Positions 25,782-36,077 of a stretch of DNA of 64,000 nt are shown one piece after another. The stretch comes from Stutzerimonas stutzeri. GTDB taxonomy: Bacteria > Pseudomonadota > Gammaproteobacteria > Pseudomonadales > Pseudomonadaceae. Under the pieces are notes generated by a model that made no database searches, was not told the DNA's origin, and worked only from the letters and a program-made list of their open reading frames with translations. The first letter of the stretch is position 1. Each line of letters begins with the position of its first letter. The stretch spans positions 4,036,660 to 4,100,659 of the forward strand of contig NZ_CP007441.1 of assembly GCF_000590475.1 (NCBI RefSeq). Direction: 5' to 3'. The position numbers and the translations under genes were made by a program.

Positions 25782-26597
25782 TCAATAACCTTTGAGGCTG
25801 TAGTCGACTTCGAAAGTCGTGCCGATCACTCGCGAGATCCCTGTTTCGAGCGCCCCGTCGACGTAGAGGCGCAACCAGCGGTACCCCGGCGCACGCGTAT
25901 CCACCAGGAAATCCTCGCTGCCCGGAGCGAATTGCACGCCCGTCGATGGCGTGGCGAGGAGTCGGACACCACCGCGCAAGGCGTCGAACTCCTGATGAAT
26001 GTGCCCCCAGAGCACCGCCTGAACACAAGGGAAACGATCAAGCACTGCGAATAGTGCGTCGCGGTTGTGCAGGCCGATGCTGTCCATCCAGCGACTGCCA
26101 ATGGTGACCGGGTGATGATGCAGACAGACCAGGTGATGACGCTCAGGAGCCTCTTGCAGGGTCCGCTCGAGCAACTCCAACTGATCGTCGCGAAGCATCC
26201 CGAATACGGAACCAGGCACCAGCGTATCGAGCAGGATGACCCGCCATGCACCGATGTCCAGAACCGGCAGCATGATTTCGCTGTCACGGGTGGCCTCTCG
26301 CATGGCGGCCAGTTCGTCGTGATTGCCAGGGCACCAGCGCACCGGTGCGTCAATACGCTCGGAAAGCTGACGAAAGCGTTGGTAAGAGGCCAGCGAGCCG
26401 TCCTGCGAAAGGTCTCCCGTTGCCAGCATCAGGTCGATGCGGGGCTGCTCTTCGAGAACCAGATCGACAACGCGCTGCAAACTTTCGCCCGTATCCAGGC
26501 CCAGCAGCTTGCCACCCGCCTCGGCGAACAGATGACTATCGGTCAACTGCACGAGCAGTACCGAGTCTTTTTCAGCAGTGAGGGTCGAAGCAGCCAA
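25782..26597 (-). CDS. cpdA: 3',5'-cyclic-AMP phosphodiesterase CpdA
   Basis: A 271-residue calcineurin-like metallophosphoesterase. All metal-ligand motifs are present in order: QLTDSHL, ATGDLSQDG, CPGNHDE, CLHHHP and WGHIHQ. This is the class III cAMP phosphodiesterase that limits Crp/Vfr signalling. The start codon is TTG; AGGAGA 7 bases upstream strongly supports it, and no nearby ATG is equally well placed. A 125-base gap separates it from yqiA downstream. Confidence 0.93.
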   Translation of the reverse strand: MAASTLTAEKDSVLLVQLTDSHLFAEAGGKLLGLDTGESLQRVVDLVLEEQPRIDLMLATGDLSQDGSLASYQRFRQLSERIDAPVRWCPGNHDELAAMREATRDSEIMLPVLDIGAWRVILLDTLVPGSVFGMLRDDQLELLERTLQEAPERHHLVCLHHHPVTIGSRWMDSIGLHNRDALFAVLDRFPCVQAVLWGHIHQEFDALRGGVRLLATPSTGVQFAPGSEDFLVDTRAPGYRWLRLYVDGALETGISRVIGTTFEVDYSLKGY

Positions 26598-26771
26598 GCC
26601 CCGTCTCCTTTGGCGAAATGGCAGACGAATTATGGTGGCTGGCGGTCACAGGGGTAAACCACGCGATGCGGGCATGTATCACAGAACGCACTGCAGACGA
26701 ACCCGGTGCTGGCTGCGCACGAAAGACGGTCATGCTTTTAATGCAGCGAGCGCCTCAATGCGGATCGCCGT

Positions 26772-27218
26772 TTACAGCACCGGCTCGAGCTCATGACCAC
26801 ACGCCAGGCAATGCCCCAGCCATTCACCCAGGAACAGATTGAGCTGATTCTTTTCGTCAGGCTGATGCATCTGCGCGTTGGGGTAACTATAAATGCCGCG
26901 GAAACGCCGGGCATTCTCGGCACTGATGACTTCAGCCATGCGCGCATCGTGATAGACCCGCACGTCCATCTGCGGAACCGGCAACCAGGGCAGGCAATCC
27001 TGCTGGCTGATCTGCACGGTGGTGGTATAGGGGCAGCTTTCCACTACCTTTAGCACGAGCACGCCGAGCAGCCGATCACCCTGACTCATGGCAATTCGAC
27101 GCGTTTCCGGCTGGTTGCGCATATCGGGCAGCAGGCGCATCAGCCGCAGGTAATTCGCCTCGCAGGCCGCCTGCAGCTCCAGCAGGTCGACGCGGTATCG
27201 TTCGCGCGTTCGCCTCAT
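26772..27218 (-). CDS. DUF1249 family protein
   Basis: A 148-residue protein of unknown function, conserved between nudF and cpdA in gammaproteobacteria. It contains an N-terminal helix (YRVDLLELQAACEANYLRLMRLLPD) and then CPYTTTVQISQ and DVRVYHDARMAEVISAE, which are recognisable DUF1249 blocks; a CLACGHE near the end may bind metal. The ATG at 27218 overlaps the nudF stop in an ATGA arrangement, and a G-rich stretch lies about 8 bases before it. Translationally coupled to nudF. Confidence 0.82.
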   Translation of the reverse strand: MRRTRERYRVDLLELQAACEANYLRLMRLLPDMRNQPETRRIAMSQGDRLLGVLVLKVVESCPYTTTVQISQQDCLPWLPVPQMDVRVYHDARMAEVISAENARRFRGIYSYPNAQMHQPDEKNQLNLFLGEWLGHCLACGHELEPVL

Positions 27219-27832
27219 GTCCATGCCCCCCTGATTTCGTCGCGATTCAAGGCCAGCCACTGCAACGCGATGATACTCGCGGCGTTATCGATGCCGCCGT
27301 CGCGCACCGCTTGCAACGCCCGCTGTACCGACCAGACGTGCACGCGGATGTCCTCACCCTCTTCATCCAGGCCGAACACGCCGCCGGCGTTGGAGCTGTC
27401 GCAGTGTCCGACATAAAGATGCACACGCTCGGTGCTGCCGCCCGGCGACGGGAAGTAAGTCGTCACCGGCCACAACTCGGCGACCTCCAGCCCGGCCTCC
27501 TCAACCGCTTCGCGACGCGCAACTTCTTCGGGTTGCTCGTCCTTGTCGATCAGACCGGCAACCAGTTCGATCAGCCACGGATTCGCGACTTTTCCTATCG
27601 CACCGACTCGGAATTGCTCGATCAACACGACTTCATCCCGGCGCGGGTCGTAAGGCAACACGCAGACCGCGTCGTGACGGACGAACAGCTCACGCTCCAG
27701 CTGGCGGCCCATACCACCGCTGAACAGACGATGACGCAACTGTAGGCGATCCAGGCGATAGAAGCCGCTGAAGCACTGCTCTCGCTCAACGATCTCGATA
27801 TCATTCGGGCCGGGGTTGAAAGTGTCAGTCAT
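27215..27832 (-). CDS. nudF: ADP-ribose pyrophosphatase (Nudix)
   Basis: A 205-residue Nudix hydrolase that cleaves ADP-ribose to AMP and ribose-5-phosphate. The Nudix box G-x5-E-x7-REUxEE-x-GU is complete: it starts in GLIDKDE and ends in REAVEEAGL. The residues before it (WLIELVAGLID) and after it (FPSPGGSTERVHLY) are those of the ADP-ribose-specific subfamily. It heads the unit with the DUF1249 gene and probably cpdA. Confidence 0.93.
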   Translation of the reverse strand: MTDTFNPGPNDIEIVEREQCFSGFYRLDRLQLRHRLFSGGMGRQLERELFVRHDAVCVLPYDPRRDEVVLIEQFRVGAIGKVANPWLIELVAGLIDKDEQPEEVARREAVEEAGLEVAELWPVTTYFPSPGGSTERVHLYVGHCDSSNAGGVFGLDEEGEDIRVHVWSVQRALQAVRDGGIDNAASIIALQWLALNRDEIRGAWT

Positions 27833-28057
27833 GAATCACTCACATATCGGTTTGTCCGCGCCTGCGGCGACGGAAAGGCTGCAACCGTCACGGCGTGAGC
27901 GGTCTCTCAGGTGTCATCCTAGCGCGCCGTTTCCTCAGGCGCAGCCCTTTGCAGACCACTCGCATGGGGAAAAATTGCTTGTCGCCCCGTTTACGAACTT
28001 CCCAACTCGTTGGCACTCGAAACCGCACCTCAAACCTGCAGGAGCCAAAAAGCCTTG

Positions 28058-28786
28058 ATGCCTGTTCGCCAAACCTTTGCACTGATCGCCCTTAGCCTGT
28101 TACTCAGCGCCTGCCAGCACTTTGGCGGAGAGCGGCCCGTCGAGGTTCGACAGATTGTCAGCGAGCAACGCCCCGCCGGCTGCGCTGAACACGACGATGG
28201 CTGCCCGCTGGTGAATATCGATACCCAGCTATTCGCCGATGAGCCTGCCCTGAACGCGCTGATCGACCAGCGGCTACGCAAGATGACTGTGAACAGCCCG
28301 GATGCGAAGGTGCCAGCCACTCTGGAGGGTTATCAGCGGGATTTTTTGGCCGACGCCGAGCGCGGCTGGAGCAGCTATTTGCAGGCCAAGTTGCGCGACC
28401 AGCATGACGCCTTGTTGGTCATTGAGCTGTCGAGTTATCTGTACACCGGTGGCGCCCACGGCATGCCGGGGCGCGGCTTCATCAACTATGACCGTGAGCA
28501 GGACCGCGAACTTGAGCTTACCGACGTCCTTCTTCCCGGCAAGGAAGGCGCCTTCTGGCGTGCCGCCGCACAAGCGCATCAGCGCTGGTTGGTAGCGAAC
28601 CAGCATGACGCCGCGTTTTCCCGCCAGTGGCCGTTCCAGCGGACCGCCAATGTCGCGCTGCTACGCGACAAAGTGCTGCTCAAATATGACGTCTACAGCA
28701 TCGCACCGTATTCGAGCGGCCATCCTGAACTGGAAATTCCTTACCAGGAACTCGCCGCTATTCTGAAACCGGCGTACCTGCCGTAA
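28058..28786 (+). CDS. DUF3298/DUF4163 (RsiV-like) lipoprotein
   Basis: A 242-residue lipoprotein with a signal peptide ending in LLSAC (Cys19). The DUF4163 half is around residues 50-130 and the DUF3298 half contains YLYTGGAHGMPGRGFINYD and a C-terminal SIAPYSSGHPELEIPYQEL. In Bacillus RsiV this fold binds lysozyme; in Gram-negative lipoproteins the role is not known. An AGGAG lies 13 bases before the ATG, a long spacing. Its last 29 bases overlap the end of the convergent cytX gene. Confidence 0.78.
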   Translation: MPVRQTFALIALSLLLSACQHFGGERPVEVRQIVSEQRPAGCAEHDDGCPLVNIDTQLFADEPALNALIDQRLRKMTVNSPDAKVPATLEGYQRDFLADAERGWSSYLQAKLRDQHDALLVIELSSYLYTGGAHGMPGRGFINYDREQDRELELTDVLLPGKEGAFWRAAAQAHQRWLVANQHDAAFSRQWPFQRTANVALLRDKVLLKYDVYSIAPYSSGHPELEIPYQELAAILKPAYLP

Positions 28787-30053
28787 CCAGACCGAAGCGG
28801 CTCAGCAACCATAACAGCCCGCCAGACAAGAACAGTGCCGGCAGGCTGGCGCCGATCTCAGGCCAGGCGCTGGCCAATACATGGTAGGTGACCACGCCAC
28901 AACCCCAGGCCAACAGTGTCTGCCAGCGAAAGGCCGCGCTGGGCGCCGGCAACAGGCCGCGGCGCCGGAGCAGGAAATGGTCCACCAGCACCACGCCGAA
29001 CAATGGCGCGAACACCGAGCCGATCAACAGCAGGAAGTTCTGATATTCGGCCAGCGGCGCGAGCCAGGCGATAAAGGTGCAGAACACACCGATGGCCAGC
29101 GCCAACCGCTCGACCTTGAAGGGCAGCAATATGCCGACCGACACCGCCGCCGAATGGATATCGGCGAAGGCGTTTTCTGATTCGTCGAGCAGAATCAGCA
29201 ACAGCGGGATACCCAGCCCGGCCCCGGCCAGCGCCAGCAGCAGCGCGTTGACGTCACCGCTATCGGCAAACGCCAGGGTATAGGCCACGCCCAGACTCAT
29301 CAGCCAGACGTTGCCAACAAAGAAGCCTAGCACTGTGCCGCCAAAGACGCGACGTGCCGCCTTGCCGAAGCGCGAGTAATCAGCGATTAGCGGCAGCCAC
29401 GACAGCGGCATGGCGATAGCAATGTCGAAGCCCAGAGCGAAGGGCAGCGAGCCATCACCTTGCCTGCCCCAGAGCGCACCAAGATTGGCTTTGTCGAACA
29501 GGTTCCAGGTCAGCCAGACGCACGCACCGAGCAACAGCCAGATCCCCCACTTGCGCAGGATCCGTCGCACGAAGGTCAGCGGACCGGTGATCGCCAGCAG
29601 CGTGGCCAGCCCGCCGAAGAACAGCGTCCAGAATGCGGGGCTGATCAGCCAGCTCTGCTCGCCGAACGCACGGGCGGCGAGCAGACTCGCCGCGTCGCGC
29701 ATGACGATGATTTCGAACGCGCCCCAGCCGACCAGCTGTACCAGATTGAGCAACGCGGGCAATACCGCACCGCGGTCACCCAGCGTGCACTTCAGATTGG
29801 CCATCGACGACAAGCCAGTGTCGCTGCCGATCACCGCGACGGCGCCAAGCAACAGCACGCCGACTGCCGTGCCGCTGACAATGGCCAGCAAGGCGCCGCT
29901 CATGCCCAGCCCTGGCGCCAGCAAAGCGCCGAGCTGCAGCACCATCAGACCGATACCGAGGGAGAACCACAAGGAAAACAGATCACGCCCGCCGAAGACA
30001 CGGTGTTCAGCGGCAACGACCTGATGGGGGGAATAACGATTCGGAATGTTCAC
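28758..30053 (-). CDS. cytX: Putative hydroxymethylpyrimidine transporter CytX (NCS1 family)
   Basis: A 431-residue hydrophobic protein with about twelve predicted membrane helices, of the cytosine/purine permease (NCS1) family. The CytX group is associated with uptake of thiamine precursors. The neighbour upstream on the same strand is thiC, which fits that role. The GTG at 30053 is taken as the start; a longer frame from 30116 lacks a better initiation site. No second TPP riboswitch is visible upstream, so thiC-linked or other control must apply. Confidence 0.78.
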   Translation of the reverse strand: MNIPNRYSPHQVVAAEHRVFGGRDLFSLWFSLGIGLMVLQLGALLAPGLGMSGALLAIVSGTAVGVLLLGAVAVIGSDTGLSSMANLKCTLGDRGAVLPALLNLVQLVGWGAFEIIVMRDAASLLAARAFGEQSWLISPAFWTLFFGGLATLLAITGPLTFVRRILRKWGIWLLLGACVWLTWNLFDKANLGALWGRQGDGSLPFALGFDIAIAMPLSWLPLIADYSRFGKAARRVFGGTVLGFFVGNVWLMSLGVAYTLAFADSGDVNALLLALAGAGLGIPLLLILLDESENAFADIHSAAVSVGILLPFKVERLALAIGVFCTFIAWLAPLAEYQNFLLLIGSVFAPLFGVVLVDHFLLRRRGLLPAPSAAFRWQTLLAWGCGVVTYHVLASAWPEIGASLPALFLSGGLLWLLSRFGLVTAGTPVSE

Positions 30054-30387
30054 ATTGTTTTCTCGGAGAAGCCGGATGCCCGGCATACAACCATGAGCGC
30101 GAGTGTTTCGCCTCACGAACGGAATTAAGCGGCTATTTACTTGCAGCTCCCGACTGGCGACGATCCATTGCAGCAGCCCGGCTGGACTCGATGCGCGGAA
30201 AAGGCGTTGCCGTTTTCCACCCTACGGGTCATCCAGTACTAGCCGGCTGGATGGCGGCACCGGTTTCAGCGGCACGCCGCGCACCCCTTCTGGACGTAGG
30301 GTGGATCACGCTTCATCGATCCACCAAGCGAAGCCACGGTGATGTAAAAAGCGGCATCCATCCTACTAAGGCGTCGTACTCCGCCCG
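30054..30387. repeat. Intergenic region with REP-like inverted repeats (30217-30366)
   Basis: This 334-base gap between thiC and cytX has no gene. CCACCCTACG (30217-30226) pairs perfectly with CGTAGGGTGG (30295-30304), and GTAGGGTGGAT (30296-30306) pairs 10/11 with ATCCATCCTAC (30356-30366). A small CATCCAG/CTGGATG hairpin (30230-30253) lies between the first two arms. The GTAGGGTGGAT...ATCCACC pattern resembles repeats that I recall as abundant in P. stutzeri genomes. It could terminate or stabilise the thiC transcript before cytX. Confidence 0.65.
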
Positions 30388-32268
<1,881 letters not shown>

Positions 32269-32384
32269 CAGGCTAGCTCCTCGATAGTTGTCGGAGCGAA
32301 CCTGAAAAACACGGCGGGGAAAGGGCATCGGGGTGCGCCGGGATTGGCGCCGAGAGACTCGCTGGAGAAGGAGGCGAGCACATC

Positions 32385-32468
32385 TTGTTCCCTACGCAGG
32401 CCTTAACCTGATCAGGTTCAACGGGATCCGGATTATCCGATCTCAGCCTTTCACTCAAGGCACCCCGA
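32385..32468 (-). promoter_or_regulatory. TPP riboswitch (Thi box) in the thiC leader
   Basis: On the minus strand the conserved blocks occur in order: GGGGTGCC (32466-32459), CTGAGA, then GAACCTGATCAGGTTAAGG and CCTGCGTAGGGAA (ending about 32388). These are the pyrimidine- and pyrophosphate-binding parts of the thiamine pyrophosphate aptamer. The aptamer ends about 117 bases before the thiC start codon, leaving room for an expression platform that could hide the ribosome-binding site. Confidence 0.95.
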
Positions 32469-32661
32469 CAAGAACGGGACCGAGTCTAATCAAGAGTTCA
32501 GCGGAAAGCCATGCCGAGCGACCGCCGGGTCACTATAGGTCCCGGCATCCGTGTTGCCTGATCAGCGCCATCAAGGTCTTGTACACCTTGCTCAAGCGCC
32601 TTGACCGCCCGCATGACGGGGCATAGCCTTGCCCATCATTTCGCTTCAGGGAAAGACGCAT

Positions 32662-34113
32662 ATGCTGCGCAGACTCACGTTGGCACTCGCCGCGACCGCC
32701 GCCTCGTCGGGGCTGACATGGGCCGAGACAGCACCTCCGCTTTCCGCCCGTACCGACCTGATCAGCGTTTACCAGCAGGCCGTCGAGAACAATGCCGATC
32801 TCGCCGCGGCGCGCGCTCAGTACAAAGCGATTCAGGAAGTCGTGCCACAGGCACGTGCCGGCCTGCTTCCGAACCTCAGCGGCGCCGCAGAGATGAGCAA
32901 CACCCGAACTGACGTCGACACCAGCATGGGTTCACGCTCGCTGAAGCGCAGCGGCACCGTCTACCAGGCTACCCTGAGCCAGCCGATCTTTCGCGCCGAC
33001 CGCTGGTTCCAGCTGCAGGCGGCTGAGGCCATCAGCGAGCAGGCAGCGCTGGAATACTCGATCGCCGAGCAGGATCTGATCCGCCTGACCGCTCAAGCGT
33101 ATTTCGCGGTATTGCGCGCTCAAGACAACCTCGCCGCGGCCAAGGCGGAGCAGTCGGCCTTCCAGCGCCAGCTCGATCAGGCCAACGAGCGCTTCGAAGT
33201 GGGCCTTTCTGACCGCACCGATGTGCTTGAAGCCCAGGCAGGCTTCGATACCGCAAGAGCCAACCGCCTGCTTGCCCAACGTCAGGTCGACGATTCGTTC
33301 CAGGCGCTGTTCACCCTGACCAACCGCGAATACCTGGCGCTGGAAGGCATCGAGCACAGCCTGCCAGTATTGCCTCCGGTGCCCAACGACGCCAGCGCCT
33401 GGGTGAATACCGCGACCCAGCAGAACCTCGACCTGCTGGCCAGCAACCAGGCAGTCAATGCTGCCGAGGAAACCTTGCGCCAGCGTCGCTCGGGCCATGC
33501 GCCGACACTGGACGCCGTAGCGCGCTATAGCAAGGGAGACAATGACAGCTTGGGCTTCACCAATACGGGTAGCGAAGCCGTCACGGGCATCCCCCGCTAC
33601 ACCGGTGATGTCGAGCAACGCAGCATCGGCCTGCAATTGAACATCCCCCTGTACAGCGGTGGCCTGACGACCTCACTTGGCCGCGAAGCCTTCTACCAGC
33701 TGACCCAGACCGAGCAACAGCGTGAAAGCCTGCGCCGCCAGGTAGTCGAGTCCACCCGCAATTTGCATCGAGCAGTAAACACCGATGTCGAACAGGTGCA
33801 GGCACGTCGGCAGTCGATCATTTCCAACCAGAGTGCACTGGAAGCTACCGATATCGGCTATCAAGTCGGGACACGTAATATCGTCGATGTACTCGACACT
33901 CAGCGCCGCCTGTTCGCCGCAGTGCGCGACTATAACAATGCGCGCTACGACTACATTCTCGACAACCTGCGCTTGAAGCAGGCCGCCGGCACGCTCAACC
34001 CGGGCGACCTGGAGGATCTGCAGCGCTATCTGAAAGCCGATTACGATCCGGACACGGACTTCCTGCCGCCCGATCTTTCCGAGAGTATCGGGCGACCGGT
34101 GCGCATCGACTAG
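32662..34113 (+). CDS. tolC: TolC-family outer-membrane efflux protein
   Basis: A 483-residue outer-membrane channel with a signal peptide (about residues 1-22) and two tandem outer-membrane-efflux domains. The duplicated helical blocks are visible, e.g. AYFAVLRAQDNLAAAKAEQSAF in the first half and DIGYQVGTRNIVDVLDTQRRLFAAVRDYN in the second. It serves as exit duct for type I secretion or RND/ABC efflux systems. AGGGAAAG lies about 10 bases before the ATG. It is divergent from thiC and no partner pump gene is adjacent, as is usual for the housekeeping TolC. Confidence 0.92.
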   Translation: MLRRLTLALAATAASSGLTWAETAPPLSARTDLISVYQQAVENNADLAAARAQYKAIQEVVPQARAGLLPNLSGAAEMSNTRTDVDTSMGSRSLKRSGTVYQATLSQPIFRADRWFQLQAAEAISEQAALEYSIAEQDLIRLTAQAYFAVLRAQDNLAAAKAEQSAFQRQLDQANERFEVGLSDRTDVLEAQAGFDTARANRLLAQRQVDDSFQALFTLTNREYLALEGIEHSLPVLPPVPNDASAWVNTATQQNLDLLASNQAVNAAEETLRQRRSGHAPTLDAVARYSKGDNDSLGFTNTGSEAVTGIPRYTGDVEQRSIGLQLNIPLYSGGLTTSLGREAFYQLTQTEQQRESLRRQVVESTRNLHRAVNTDVEQVQARRQSIISNQSALEATDIGYQVGTRNIVDVLDTQRRLFAAVRDYNNARYDYILDNLRLKQAAGTLNPGDLEDLQRYLKADYDPDTDFLPPDLSESIGRPVRID

Positions 34114-34127
34114 ACAGCACGCAGCGC

Positions 34128-34151
34128 AAAACCGCCTCTATAACGAGGCGG
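34128..34151 (-). terminator. Intrinsic terminator downstream of waaA
   Basis: On the minus strand CCGCCTC, a 6-base loop, GAGGCGG and then TTTTG form a typical Rho-independent terminator. It lies 110 bases past the waaA stop. On the plus strand the stem has no T-run, so it would be weaker for tolC. Confidence 0.7.
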
Positions 34152-34262
34152 AGCGAGCTACCTTAGAGAAGTGCCAGCGCTGCAATGGCTGCCTGAGGCA
34201 ACGCTCACGCAGGCGCGGCGGCAGATAAATTGGCTTCTCCACCTGCGACGTCTTATCGGGCT

Positions 34263-35531
34263 CTAGCCGAGCAACGCCTTCAGGCCAGCCAGCAAACGAT
34301 CCAGCGCGCCCTGATTATTCCGCAGTACCGCCAGCCCGGCAGCGCGAGCGCGCTCGGCCTGCTCCGGGTCGCCCCAGAATAGCTTGATCGCGGCGGCCAG
34401 TTCGGGGGCGCTGGTGACCTCGCCAAGCGCACCGGCATCACGAAGCTGCGCGGCAATATCGAGAAAATTGAACAGATGCGGCCCGGTCAGGACAGGTTTG
34501 CCCAATGCGGCCGGCTCCAGCAGGTTATGTCCGCCTGTAGGCACCAGGCTGCCGCCGACATAGGCGACGTCGGCCAGCGCGTACAAAAACAGCAGCTCGC
34601 CCATGGTGTCGCCGAGCATCACTTGCGTCTGCGTCTGTGGAGGTTCATCGCGTGACCGTCGTACGGTGGGGAAACCCTGTTTTCGGCACAGTTCGTATAC
34701 CGAGCCGAAGCGCTCGGGGTGGCGTGGTACCAAGATCAGCAAGGCACTCGGCTGCTCTTCGACCAGCAGACGGTGCGCCGCCAGCAGTATCTCGTCTTCA
34801 CCCGTGTGAGTACTCGCGCCGATCCAGACCGGCCTGGTCGCTGCGCCCCATTGTTGGCGAAGTTGCGCCGCACGCTCAGGCAGAGCGGGATCGATGGTCA
34901 GATCGAACTTGATCGAGCCGGTCACCTGCACGCTGGCGTCCCGAGCACCAAGTTGCTTGAAGCGCTGGGCCTCCGCCTCGGTTTGTGTCGCAATCAGGCT
35001 CAGCTCGGCCAGCATCGGCGCAGTCAACCGGCCAAACCGCGCATAACCACGCGCCGATCGCTCGGAGAGCCTTGCGTTGGCCAGCGCTACCGGAATGCCG
35101 CGTCGGGCACATTGATGGATGTGGTTGGGCCACAGCTCGGTTTCCATCACCACGGCCAGCTTCGGCTGCAGCCGATCGAGGAAGCGCGACGCTGCCCACG
35201 GCAGGTCGTAGGGCAGATAGCAATGTTGGACGGTATCGCCAAACAGCGCCTTGATGCGCTCGGAGCCGGTCGGCGTCATGCAGGTCACAGTGATCGGCAA
35301 GTCCGGGTGGCGCGCCATGAGCGCACGAATCATCGGCGCCGCAGCGATGCTCTCGCCCACCGAGACGGCGTGAACCCAAATGCCACCTGGCTGAAGCTCC
35401 GGCAGCCGTAGAGCGAAGCGCTCGCCAATACGCTTGGAATAGGCCGGCGCCCGCCGGGCGCGCCACAGCAGGCGAACCAGTATGAGCGGCAAGGCGAGAT
35501 GGAACAGCAACGCATAGAGGGCACGATTCAT
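34263..35531 (-). CDS. waaA: 3-deoxy-D-manno-octulosonic acid (Kdo) transferase WaaA
   Basis: A 422-residue inner-membrane-associated glycosyltransferase (GT30) that adds Kdo to lipid IVA. A hydrophobic N-terminal anchor (residues 4-22) precedes the GT-B fold; GGIWVHAVSVGE, the acidic VVMETELWPN and the C-terminal VGGSLVPTGGHNLLEPAA are family hallmarks. The start at 35531 is chosen because it opens directly into the anchor; upstream codons would add a 13-residue Ala/Pro tail. Single-gene unit here, separated from the main core locus by about 3.5 kb. Confidence 0.95.
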   Translation of the reverse strand: MNRALYALLFHLALPLILVRLLWRARRAPAYSKRIGERFALRLPELQPGGIWVHAVSVGESIAAAPMIRALMARHPDLPITVTCMTPTGSERIKALFGDTVQHCYLPYDLPWAASRFLDRLQPKLAVVMETELWPNHIHQCARRGIPVALANARLSERSARGYARFGRLTAPMLAELSLIATQTEAEAQRFKQLGARDASVQVTGSIKFDLTIDPALPERAAQLRQQWGAATRPVWIGASTHTGEDEILLAAHRLLVEEQPSALLILVPRHPERFGSVYELCRKQGFPTVRRSRDEPPQTQTQVMLGDTMGELLFLYALADVAYVGGSLVPTGGHNLLEPAALGKPVLTGPHLFNFLDIAAQLRDAGALGEVTSAPELAAAIKLFWGDPEQAERARAAGLAVLRNNQGALDRLLAGLKALLG

Positions 35532-35677
35532 GGGCGCGGAGCTTAGCAAAGGCGCCGGCGCAACGGCCACTGCGCAGCGCGTTGTGAAAATCCGCTACCG
35601 TGCGGAGAACTTGCCCACACGGCCGAAGCCGAATTAACCGCGGCGCTCATACGAACTGCACCAACCGGAGATTTTTT

Positions 35678-36010
35678 ATGACTGGCTATATCTACCTCGC
35701 CATTGCTATTACCGCTGAGGTGATCGCCACCACGTCCATGAAAGCGCTGGCAGGTTTCAGCCGACCGCTGCCGCTGTTTCTGGTAGTCGTCGGCTACAGC
35801 ATCTCGTTCTGGATGCTCAGCCTGGTGGTCAAGACCATTCCGGTGGGAATTGCCTACGCCGTCTGGGCCGGTCTCGGTATCGTCCTGGTCAGCATCGCGG
35901 CTGCACTGATCTATGGGCAGAAACTCGACATCCCAGCCATGCTCGGCATGGGACTGATCATTGCGGGCGTCGTGGTGATTCAGATGTTTTCCAGCACCAC
36001 AGGCCACTAG
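35678..36010 (+). CDS. EmrE-type small multidrug resistance transporter
   Basis: A 110-residue four-helix SMR protein. The essential membrane glutamate is at position 14, and the third helix contains GIAYAVWAGLGIVLV as in EmrE/Sug proteins, which act as dimeric proton antiporters for quaternary cations or guanidinium. GGAG 7 bases before the ATG supports the start. Whether it is an EmrE-type drug exporter or a Gdx-type guanidinium exporter cannot be settled here, but the sequence context of helix 1 is EmrE-like. Confidence 0.9.
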   Translation: MTGYIYLAIAITAEVIATTSMKALAGFSRPLPLFLVVVGYSISFWMLSLVVKTIPVGIAYAVWAGLGIVLVSIAAALIYGQKLDIPAMLGMGLIIAGVVVIQMFSSTTGH

Positions 36011-36077
36011 CCGTATGGAATGATGCCGACGGCCAAGCAGTTATACTGCCCGCCTGATTTCACAACGAGGCCCGTCC

